A DNA stretch of 37,648 nt from NCBI GenBank assembly GCA_938010615.1, contig CALLUY010000104.1, forward strand, positions 1 to 37,648, given 5' to 3'. Numbering within the stretch: position 1 is the first letter of the stretch; each line of letters begins with the position of its first letter. Made by a program: the position numbers and the translations under genes. The DNA comes from an uncultured Pirellulaceae bacterium (GTDB lineage: Bacteria; Planctomycetota; Planctomycetia; Pirellulales; Pirellulaceae). Under the pieces are notes generated by a model. That model made no database searches. It was not told the DNA's origin and saw nothing but the letters and a program-made list of their open reading frames with translations. Shown piece after piece: positions 26,349-33,523 of the stretch.

Positions 26349-26786
26349 ATGAATACCATCGCTGACGCCAAGTCACTCCTCGATCAAAACGATCATCTTT
26401 CCATTTGGTACGCCGCGTACAAAGGGACAGAGGAAACCGTTCTTTATGCCAATCCGCTGTTTTGCAAAACCTTCGGCCACTCTTTGGAAGAGATCCTCGC
26501 ACGCAAACGCTACGAACTCGTAAATCCGCCTGACACACCAGCGGCCACGATCGAGCAATTCAAAGCCGAAGATCGTGAAGCCATGGAACGCGGCTTCTTT
26601 CTTCAACGTAGCGTTGTCGAACCGGGCAAAGACATTCTGGTCCTCAAAATTCGCTTCGATCAAGGGATCATCGGAATGTTCAAGTTAATTGATTCCAACG
26701 ATCCCAGCCAAACCAACTCGCCGCACGATCTGGATGGAGACTTCCGCAGCGTGACAGAATCGCTGCGGGCAGACCTGCTTGGCTGA
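26349..26786 (+). CDS. Single PAS-domain protein
   Basis: 145 residues that are essentially one PAS fold: IWYAAYKGTEETVLYANPLFCKTFGHSLEEI is the PAS beta-strand and helix pattern, ending with a beta hairpin (RSVVEPGKDILVLKIRFD). No kinase, GGDEF or DNA-binding domain is attached, so it must act on a partner protein. ATG at 26349. It stands alone between the repeat cluster and the left end of the tRNA-Arg islet, and a T-tracted hairpin 190 bp downstream could end its transcript. Confidence 0.75.
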   Translation: MNTIADAKSLLDQNDHLSIWYAAYKGTEETVLYANPLFCKTFGHSLEEILARKRYELVNPPDTPAATIEQFKAEDREAMERGFFLQRSVVEPGKDILVLKIRFDQGIIGMFKLIDSNDPSQTNSPHDLDGDFRSVTESLRADLLG

Positions 26787-26830
26787 AGCCGTAAAAAAAA
26801 TGGTTGCGGGATCAGAACGGTTGGTAACGG

Positions 26831-26854
26831 AAGCACTCCCGAGAGGATTCGAAC
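26831..26854. other. attL-like 24-bp copy of the tRNA-Arg 3' end
   Basis: These 24 bases match 31113-31136 at 23 of 24 positions (one T for C) and share its orientation. The matched segment is the T-arm and 3' acceptor of tRNA-Arg(CCU) plus three flanking bases. The remainder of the tRNA is absent here. Such 3'-end duplications are the usual mark of tyrosine-integrase insertion at a tRNA gene. Confidence 0.75.
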
Positions 26855-26978
26855 GAATCGGCTTTTTCGTTGGCCGGATGGACTCAGTGCTCCAGATTCA
26901 ACGCGTTCCAATTTCTGACGCTCTTGTGTCCACTGTTTGAACATGTGTTCATTCGAATCAAATCCATTAGAATCTCTA

Positions 26979-27037
26979 ATCCGGCTTAAGGTCTGCAGCC
27001 CGAACCGCGGTCTCCAACCGCCTGCCGGATTTTTTTT
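26979..27037 (+). terminator. Possible terminator between attL and rhuM
   Basis: ATCCGGC (26979-26985) pairs with GCCGGAT (27024-27030), followed by seven Ts. A small inner hairpin CGG-tctccaa-CCG sits in the 38-base interior. It is oriented to end plus-strand transcripts just before rhuM (27069). The large loop makes it uncertain. Confidence 0.4.
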
Positions 27038-27068
27038 GGAAGCATCTTGAAAGTGCAAAAGCCAAGAA

Positions 27069-28124
27069 ATGACTGACGAACCCAAACCTCAAGACGACAG
27101 CCCTGGCGGCTTTCTCATCTACGACGCCCCGGATGGCAACACTCGCATCGAAGTCCGAATGCAAGACGAGACCGTCTGGTTAACTCAGAAGCAAATGGCA
27201 GAGCTTTTTCAGACGAGCATCCCCAACATCAACCAGCACTTGGCCACCATTTTCGCCGATGGAGAATTGACCTTCGAGGCAACTATTAAGAAATACTTAA
27301 TAGTTCAAACTGAAGGAAAACGCGAGGTTTCCCGGCACATCGACCACTACAACCTGCAAGCCATCATTGCGGTCGGCTATCGAGTCCGCTCCCCCAGAGG
27401 CACCCAGTTTCGCATTTGGGCCACCGAGCGTCTGCGTGAATATCTGGTCAAAGGATTCACGATGGACGACGACCGTCTCAAGCGAGGCGGTGGAGGTCAC
27501 TACTTTGATGAACTGCTGGCCCGCATTCGCGACATCCGCAGCAGTGAGCGCGTCTTTTGGCGAAAGGTGCTGGACATTTATGCAACCAGCATCGACTACG
27601 ATCCGTCTGCAGAATCGTCCACGCAGTTTTTCAAGACGATCCAAAACAAGATGCACTGGGCCGCACACGGCCACACTACAGCCGAAGTAATCGCGCAGCG
27701 AGCGGACGCATCCCAACCTGACATGGGTTTAACCAACTACGACGGCAAGCGTCCTCGCAAGTCAGACGTTTCGATCGCCAAGAATTACCTGAACCTTGAA
27801 GAGATCGAAACGCTAAATCGAATTGTGAACGCCTATTTGGAATTTGCCGAACTACAAGCTCAGAACCGTCGTCCCATGCACATGGCCGACTGGATCAGCA
27901 AGCTCGATGACTTCTTGCGTTTGTCCGATCGTGATATTCTGAACCACGCGGGCAAGGTTTCCCACAAAGATGCGAAAGCCAAAGCGGAGCAGGAGCTTGA
28001 TGCGTACCGTCAACAGCAAGCCGCTTTGCCTGAGCCGGTCGATCGCCATTTCGATCAAACATTGGATGAATTGAAGAGAATTGAAGACGAAGCCAAGCGA
28101 AGGAAGGAGGACAACGATGCATAG
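27069..28124 (+). CDS. rhuM: RhuM family protein
   Basis: 351 residues of the RhuM (virulence protein) family, complete. The N-terminal DETVWLTQKQMAELFQTS (residues 33-50) is the family's helix-turn-helix-like start. HYNLQAIIAVGYRVRSPRG, QFRIWATERLREYLVKGF and 'DYDPSAESSTQFFKTIQNK' follow, with the C-terminal charged helix. RhuM genes are very often located inside type I restriction-modification operons between hsdM, hsdS and hsdR; their job is not established. Here it is the only intact gene of such a locus, with hsdM and hsdR pieces on the right. No frameshift seen. Confidence 0.88.
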   Translation: MTDEPKPQDDSPGGFLIYDAPDGNTRIEVRMQDETVWLTQKQMAELFQTSIPNINQHLATIFADGELTFEATIKKYLIVQTEGKREVSRHIDHYNLQAIIAVGYRVRSPRGTQFRIWATERLREYLVKGFTMDDDRLKRGGGGHYFDELLARIRDIRSSERVFWRKVLDIYATSIDYDPSAESSTQFFKTIQNKMHWAAHGHTTAEVIAQRADASQPDMGLTNYDGKRPRKSDVSIAKNYLNLEEIETLNRIVNAYLEFAELQAQNRRPMHMADWISKLDDFLRLSDRDILNHAGKVSHKDAKAKAEQELDAYRQQQAALPEPVDRHFDQTLDELKRIEDEAKRRKEDNDA

Positions 28125-28136
28125 TGCAATATTTGG

Positions 28137-28208
28137 AAACGCAAAGGCGCTGAGGACGCAGAGTTGTTTTCCGCACATCCCCTCCGCGATCTCTGCGTCT
28201 CCGCGTTT
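28137..28208. repeat. Dispersed palindromic repeat inserted next to hsdM remnant
   Basis: The left arm (AAACGCAAAGGCGCTGAGG then ACGCAGAG) and the right arm (CTCTGCGTCTCCGCGTTT) are imperfect inverted copies around a 27-base centre. The same kind of repeat is widespread in unrelated bacterial genomes. It starts 13 bases after rhuM and sits where the body of hsdM should be, so the deletion probably ended at or involved this element. Confidence 0.6.
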
Positions 28209-28212
28209 CAAA

Positions 28213-28434
28213 TCCTACCGCGCCGAGTTCGCCGAACATGGCTATGTGCTCACGCCGGCTAGCTACGTGGGAGCCGAAGTGGTGGAGGACGACCGCGTCC
28301 CCTTCGCCGAAAAGACAGAGCGCTTGACCCGCGAGTTAGCCACTCAATTTCACGAGTCCGAAAAACTGCAGGCGGCGGTCCGCGACACATCCTTCTTTTC
28401 TCAGCGAAGTCTTTTGATGGTGGCCAATTTATGA
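28213..28434 (+). pseudogene. hsdM: C-terminal remnant of type I restriction methylase HsdM
   Basis: Translation gives YRAEFAEHGYVLTPASY, VGAEVVEDD and VPFAEKTERLTRELA, which match the C-terminal tail of type I methylase subunits (HGYVLTPGRYVG, EDDGVPFEEKM, LTAQL pattern). The catalytic domain, including the NPPF motif, is absent. The open frame continues upstream only through the palindromic repeat. About 75 residues remain out of roughly 500. Confidence 0.75.
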
Positions 28435-30728
28435 AACGGCGACCGCTCAAACTGAAGACTGTTCAAGGCAAGGTTGATTTTGCCGTAATCACCATTCGTC
28501 CGGACGAGTATGAGGCTGTTCTTGACAGGCTTCCGGGGCGGCAAACGGTTGTGGGAGGTTAAAACTACGAATACGCCAAGTTTCGGAACAGTTACGGAGA
28601 GCTTGTTCGCGTTGCCGTCGCACGGACACCGGGACAAGGTAACAACGCAGCGCAACAAACCGCCAACGATATGTTCAACGACCTTCGCCCAAAGTGGATT
28701 GCGCTTGTTGGAATCGCCGGAGGGTTTCCGAGCGACGACTTTTCACTTGGAGACGTAGTACTAGCTTCGCGTGTACTCGATCTATGCGTTACCGCTTCAA
28801 AGAAGGGTGAAACCGAGTACGCCGTGCATGGAGGATTTTGCCATCCCGACGTCGAGGCACTTCTAAGCTGGCTTCCAAGTCAAAAGGAGACGCTTTGCAA
28901 GCTGTTTCCGCATTTGAATGCAAAAATGAGAGAGGAGCTCATCACGCGGATTCGTGAATGGACAAAATATCGCGCCGGTGTGGAGTTGATCGACGACCAA
29001 TTCATTTGGGATCGAGAATCACGTTTGCATTTGCTCAATGCAATTCCCTCGAAGTACGTATCAAAGTCGCTGGCTGCGTTCATTAAAGACGAAAAGGAGA
29101 GTCTCCCTGATTGGGACAAAGAAATTCATCGTGCTCATAGTGGATGGGTCAAAACGATTCCTCCAATCACTGAAGAGGAGATGGCTACCGCGACCGACAA
29201 TGAATTGGTCGAAGCATTCACAAAACAAAAACCCGGCAACAGCTCTTGGAATCAGGTTGAGGGCGGTTTTGAGGAACAAGGCGGTGGTGAAGCGTCTGCA
29301 CAACAGCTCGCCAAAATGGCGGAATCCGACCATAAAGATGCTGCAAGGATTTTGCGGTTGCTTGTTCAGCGGGGCGTGACGAAGAACATCGACCGAGCGT
29401 TGGAAGGTTTCGGCAAATGCGCGGACCGCGATTTCGTATTTGGACTATTGGCTGACATTAGCCCCAAATGTGAAGCGAGCGAATCGTTTCGCGCAAGTGC
29501 GTCTCGCATTCTCTTGGATTTGTGTGATGACGATGGGTTACCAGAAAGACAGATTCAGTTGCTCATCAGCTGGTTGAATATGCCGTGGGATCACACACGA
29601 TCCGTGGTTGTCGATGGCAAAGAGAAAGACTGGGACCCTAAGAAAAGTCTACTCTGGAGTAATTTGGGCTCAATGATTATCGACACGGACCAATCGTATT
29701 GGACGTTGGTTACGGTTACTCACGGTCTGCTAACCAGGAACGCACCTGAGGGCGATCGTTGGATGGCGTTACTTTCGACGCACCTTGATCAAGAAGTCTC
29801 CTTTAAGACGTGGCGGATGTTCTGCGACCGTCTGCGTTACGTATGTGGCAATGGATGCACCCCAGACTCCGCCAAAGCGCTGATTAGTAAGCTCTACGAT
29901 AAATTCCCAACACTTGCTTCAGAAACGATTGGTTGCCGGTTACTCGCCCGGCTTATTCGGTTCCTAGATCCCAAATTTCTACGGAATGCTTTCCAACGTT
30001 TGAAAGCGTCGAACCGTTCTATCGACCAGCAAGCTTTTGGGGAACTCCTGACGCTTGCAGCACTTTTGGATGAAACATTTGACTGGGCGCGCCCAATGCT
30101 TTCTCGAGAACTGTCGCTAGACACTGAACCGAACGAGGCGTTTTTGGTTGGGGCATCGCACGCGGTGTCGAACTCGTGGTATGACCTAGAGAAGCCGTCA
30201 GAATGCTCCCAGATTCTGAGGCAAATTTTTGCGACCGGTAACCCACAAGCCATCAACGCGTCGAGAACGCTCTTTTGGAAAGATGTTAGATTACCACTCG
30301 ATGAGAATACACTTGCGCTCTTTGCTGCGATTGAAGAAAACGTTGACGCCATAGACTCAGGACTAGCGGAAGAGGTTCTTGGTGAGATGGTCGATATCCT
30401 TCCAGAGACGGATAGACTCCCACAATTGCGCCCTCAGGTTCTTTCCTTCTGTAAACGATTGGTTGAAACGCGAATCGACGAGTTGAAACGCCGCGACTTC
30501 AATGCGTACGAAGTCGGACCGTTCTTGGTTGAAGCTGCTATGACTCTACAGCGATTTCCGGACACACGCACCGGAGGTCTTGATTTGTTTGAGCAACTCC
30601 TTCGCGCCGGACTAGATGATGCTGACAGAGCCTTAAAGGACTTTGATGGAACCAGCGGATCTTCTGGCAGCCGAAGGGAACCGCGAAGACGTAGGCGGCA
30701 ACGCCGCCGGCGCGCAACAAGCTCTTAA
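28431..30728 (+). pseudogene. Nucleosidase-type (PNP superfamily) defence protein, interrupted by TAA and probably internally deleted
   Basis: An ATG at 28431 opens a frame (MKRRPLKLKTVQGKVDFAVI, TIRPDEYEAVLDRL) that meets TAA at 28560-28562. The same frame continues as NYEYAKFRNSYGELVRVAVA, ..GNNAAQQTANDM and IALVGIAGGFPSDDFSLGDVVL through to 30728. These two parts together form the N-terminal half of a phosphorylase/nucleosidase (GIAGGFP and LGDVV motifs). The expected catalytic MESAG-like part is missing. The sequence moves instead to a WVKTIPPITEEEM region and about 500 residues of helical repeats. In larger defence proteins a nucleosidase effector, an NTPase and a helical sensor are joined; here the middle appears lost (inference). 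The last 30 residues are a frame-shifted Arg-rich run. A start at 28671 would give a 685-residue product lacking the N-terminus. Confidence 0.7.
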
Positions 30729-30872
30729 ACGATGACGCCGTCCGCGAACGCCGAGCCACCTACGGGGACGAAGTGCAACCCGGCTCGCGCAAGGGGGGTG
30801 TGTGTTCTGGCACACGCAGGGCAGCGGCAAGAGCATTGCCATGTGCTGCTGCAGCAACCGGCGACAGGCTAA
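30728..30872 (+). pseudogene. hsdR: Fragment of type I restriction subunit HsdR (Walker A region)
   Basis: Three frames must be joined: NDDAVRERRATYGDEVQPG and SRKGG from 30728, then FWHTQGSGKSIAMCC around 30806-30850, then LLQQPATG ending at TAA 30870. The HsdR helicase P-loop WHTQGSGKS is unmistakable. A G-run at 30792-30797 lies near the first frameshift. Both the N-terminal nuclease and the rest of the helicase are missing. The 240 bases from 30873 to the tRNA hold no recognisable gene. Confidence 0.75.
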
Positions 30873-31112
30873 GGCGCTGGCCTTGGATTTGAAGGAACAA
30901 GGATGAAAGAAGTCTCGGTCTGTGACGTGGATGGGCAATTCACCGACTGTGCCTCAAAAGCACTATCTGCAGATTACACCGGCGACATTGCGAAGGCAGT
31001 AAACGTTGGCAACGAAAAGTTTGAAAATAGTTTTCAGGACAGTGGCTCTGTGGGCAGCACTGTGCCACCAGTACCCGCGTTTTCCAGAATTGAAGGGCAT
31101 GGAACAACTGAA

Positions 31113-31136
31113 AAGCACCCCCGAGAGGATTCGAAC
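31113..31136. other. attR-like segment within tRNA-Arg 3' end
   Basis: The right copy of the 24-bp direct repeat. It covers the acceptor 3' strand and the T-arm/T-loop of the tRNA plus three downstream bases. Together with the copy at 26831 it encloses about 4.3 kb on the 3' side of the tRNA, which is the side where integrated elements are found. Confidence 0.7.
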
Positions 31137-31188
31137 CTCCGACACCAGCTTTAGGAAAGCTGTGCTCTATCCCCTGAGCTACGGGGGC
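31116..31188 (-). tRNA. tRNA-Arg (anticodon CCU)
   Basis: On the minus strand a 73-base cloverleaf folds. The acceptor is GCCCCCG/CGGGGGT with a G-U at 1-72. The D-stem is GCTC/GAGC, the anticodon stem CAGCT/AGCTG with loop TTCCTAA (anticodon CCT), and the T-arm GGAGG-TTCGAAT-CCTCT. The discriminator is G and CCA is not encoded. Its 3' end faces the defence islet, and its last 21 bases are repeated at 26831-26854. Confidence 0.93.
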
Positions 31189-31478
31189 GTGCAATGTTTT
31201 TTCGATGTTGGACAACCCGCGGGCAACCTTTTCATCAAAAACGACCTGAAACGGGCGCCGAGTGCTACAACACCTGACGGCCAAAACGCCTCTAACGTGA
31301 CAACGTAATGACGGTCGCGAATTCTACACGCCGGAAGCCTTCGAAGCCATATCCAGAGCCCCCTCTCTTCTGCCAAACAACGGCCAACCACATAAGAAAC
31401 TAAGGAGTAAGCTCTTCTCTTTCGGCAGTTGAGACGAACCAATATTCCACTTGAGAAGCACAGTGCCGAGCACCCTTA

Positions 31479-31544
31479 TCTGAAAATACCGGCATTCTGA
31501 ATGCGGGCATTCTGAAAATGCGGGCATTCTGAAAATGCGGGCAT
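31479..31544. repeat. Four tandem 17-bp repeats
   Basis: The unit TCTGAAAATGCGGGCAT is seen at 31511-31527 and 31528-31544 exactly, with two diverged units at 31479-31495 (TACCGG for TGCGGG) and 31496-31510 (two bases shorter). They lie in the 650-bp gap between the tRNA and rhaB. Besides the operator-like sites further on, 31189-31478 and 31545-31686 show no gene. Confidence 0.8.
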
Positions 31545-31686
31545 CGCGCACCGGAAACGCATAACGGTCGGCGACGGGTCGGCGACCTTAGCAATGAGCA
31601 CTTGACGTTCAAGAGGGTCGGCTCAAACAGGAGGTAATTGAGAAATGCACGTTTTTCGACTACGCCAACAAGCTAGTCGACCAAAG

Positions 31687-31713
31687 TTTAACTGTCGCAA
31701 AACGGCAATTAAA
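31687..31713. promoter_or_regulatory. Operator-like palindrome 1 upstream of rhaB
   Basis: TTTAACTGTCGC and GGCAATTAAA are imperfect inverted halves around CAAAAC. The 12-base core AACTGTCGCAAA is identical to a site before the AraC gene (33404-33415). It lies 61 bp (centre to centre) from palindrome 2, close to six helical turns. Confidence 0.6.
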
Positions 31714-31746
31714 GGGAGCGTTGATGGAAGTTTGTTGTTGATATCA

Positions 31747-31775
31747 TTTAATTGTCGCGTTCAGACAGTTCTAAA
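31747..31775. promoter_or_regulatory. Operator-like palindrome 2 upstream of rhaB
   Basis: TTTAATTGTCGC at the left and GACAGTTCTAAA at the right are inverted halves. It shares TTTAA[CT]TGTCGC with palindrome 1. It is 68 bp before the rhaB start. A TTTAAT in the left arm could overlap a -10, so binding here might block or steer the polymerase. Confidence 0.55.
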
Positions 31776-31842
31776 CCGACGATTCTGCTAGTCGAAGCTG
31801 ACACAACGCATCTCTATCTTGCCGCATCGGTGCGGAGCCAAT

Positions 31843-33360
31843 TTGAAAAATAGCCGACACTTTATTGGAATTGACTTGGGCGGTGAGAGTGGCCGGGTCG
31901 TGCAAGGAAGCTTCGACGGTCGGAAGATTCAGTTGCGGGAAAAGCACCGCTTCGCGACCGGTGGTATCGAAATCGATTCCACGCTTCGTTGGGACGTTGG
32001 TCACTTCTGGAACGAAATACAGACAGGATTGTCGATCGCGGCAAAGGAATGCGACGCTATCGTCAGCGTCGGAGTTGATTCGTGGGGCGTTGATTACGCT
32101 CTGCTGAATTCAAACGATGAACTGATTGAACTTCCCTATCATTATCGTGATAGCCGGAACGTTGGAACGCTGAGCAAGATACTCAAAGAGTTTCCCAAAG
32201 CGGGTGTGTTTGGGCAAACTGGCATCCAGTTCATGGAGATCAACACCCTTTGCCAATTGTTTGCCCGAAAGGAAAGCGATGACTCGCTGGACAAGGCGAA
32301 GCATTTGCTTACGATCGCAGACTATTTTCATTGGTGTCTGTGCGGATCGAAGTCTGTCGAATTCACGTTCGCGACCACGACTCAGTGTTTCAATCCTCAG
32401 AAACGCAAGTGGGCGACTACAATGCTCGACACGCTGGGCATCCCCACACATATGCTTCCTGAAGTGGTCGAACCCGGAACCAATCTCGGCATGATCAGAA
32501 ACACTGTGTCGGAAGCAACGGGGATAGGACTCGGCGCAGTCTCCGTTGTGGCCCCTGCGACCCATGATACGGCCTCAGCAGTTGTTTCGGTCCCTGTAAG
32601 CAAAGAAGTTGGCCGCAACTGGGCTTACATCAGTTCGGGAACATGGTCGCTTGTTGGAATGGAAGTTGATCAGCCTGTTATCTCGGCTGAAGCCTTGTCT
32701 GCCAACGTGACAAACGAGGGTGGTGTCGATGGAACTTGGCGACTGCTGAAAAACGTGATGGGCCTTTGGCTGATTCAACGTTTGCGGCAGGCGTTGTCTG
32801 ATCGTGGGTTTCAACGAACCTATGAAGAACTGACGAAGTTGGCTGGAGCCGCATCGCCGACGCGTTGCTATATTGATCCAGACGACGCTACGTTCCTGAA
32901 CCCGACGAATATGGAACAAGCGATTCTGAATTTCTGCAACGAAACGGGGCAAAATGCTCCAACGGATGAAGCCGGTCTCGTTCGATGTGTTTTGGAGAGT
33001 CTGGCATTGCGATATTGCCAAGTGCTTCGTGAAGTTGAAGAACTTGCCGAAACGAAAATCGATGTCGTCCATGTCGTTGGCGGTGGATGCAAGAACATTC
33101 TGCTGAACCAATTCATTTCCGGTGCTACACGATTGCCGGTAGTTGCAGGACCTAGCGAAGCAACTGCACTGGGCAATGTCATGGTGCAATGCCGTGCTGC
33201 GGGCGACGTCGAAACTCTCGATGACATTCGCGAAGTAGTCCGCAACTCGGTTGACCTGATCGAATTTGAGCCGACTTCGCTAACCTATTGGCAAGACGCA
33301 ATGACTCGTTTTGAGCAAGTCTGCGAAAAGCGTTCGTTGGGAAGACTTGGTAAGCAGTGA
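31843..33360 (+). CDS. rhaB: Rhamnulokinase
   Basis: The TTG at 31843 is chosen because GGAG lies 5 bases upstream and the protein then begins KNSRHFIGIDLGGESGR, the FGGY kinase N-terminal ATP motif. The frame extends to an earlier TTG at 31819. 505 residues; the family diagnostic SVGVDSWGVDYALL, the GQTGIQFMEINTLCQL substrate region, APATHDTASAV, ISSGTWSLVG and HVVGGGCKN are all present. These match RhaB, which phosphorylates L-rhamnulose to L-rhamnulose 1-phosphate in the cytoplasm. No rhaA or rhaD is in this window. It is followed by an AraC regulator and a rhamnosidase, forming a rhamnose-use locus. Confidence 0.92.
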   Translation: MKNSRHFIGIDLGGESGRVVQGSFDGRKIQLREKHRFATGGIEIDSTLRWDVGHFWNEIQTGLSIAAKECDAIVSVGVDSWGVDYALLNSNDELIELPYHYRDSRNVGTLSKILKEFPKAGVFGQTGIQFMEINTLCQLFARKESDDSLDKAKHLLTIADYFHWCLCGSKSVEFTFATTTQCFNPQKRKWATTMLDTLGIPTHMLPEVVEPGTNLGMIRNTVSEATGIGLGAVSVVAPATHDTASAVVSVPVSKEVGRNWAYISSGTWSLVGMEVDQPVISAEALSANVTNEGGVDGTWRLLKNVMGLWLIQRLRQALSDRGFQRTYEELTKLAGAASPTRCYIDPDDATFLNPTNMEQAILNFCNETGQNAPTDEAGLVRCVLESLALRYCQVLREVEELAETKIDVVHVVGGGCKNILLNQFISGATRLPVVAGPSEATALGNVMVQCRAAGDVETLDDIREVVRNSVDLIEFEPTSLTYWQDAMTRFEQVCEKRSLGRLGKQ

Positions 33361-33365
33361 CAAAG

Positions 33366-33403
33366 GCCTGCCCGATCAGGCGGGTCAGCTTCACGTACCC
33401 GCC
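33366..33403 (+). promoter_or_regulatory. Overlapping alternative hairpins after rhaB
   Basis: GCCTG (33366-33370) can pair with CAGGC (33377-33381), or GGCGGGT (33379-33385) with ACCCGCC (33397-33403). The two share bases 33379-33381 so they exclude one another. No T-tract follows. This may be a transcript end or an attenuator-like switch; only the base pairing is seen. Confidence 0.35.
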
Positions 33404-33427
33404 AACTGTCGCAAATGGACAACTGAA
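33401..33427. promoter_or_regulatory. Operator-like site 3 upstream of the AraC-family gene
   Basis: AACTGTCGCAAA (33404-33415) is identical to the core of palindrome 1, and the following G.CAA.T.AA spacing is also kept. It lies about 100 bp before the AraC gene start, fitting autoregulation by the encoded protein. Confidence 0.55.
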
Positions 33428-33523
33428 TTCCCACGCCTTGAACCAAGGTTTCGATATACTGTGCGGCATTGATCGCCACTAATGCCACACAGTGGTGGGC
33501 GGCTTGGTCGACCGTAACGGTGA

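Noticed and set aside
28081-28434. 117-residue ORF as an intact gene
   Set aside because: Its first 40 or so codons read through the end of rhuM and a palindromic repeat; only the later part matches the HsdM tail.
30903-31154. 83-residue ORF before the tRNA
   Set aside because: It runs into the tRNA gene on the other strand and shows no recognisable domain.
31479-31544. Second CRISPR or iteron candidate
   Set aside because: 17-bp units abut directly without spacers, and no replication gene is nearby.
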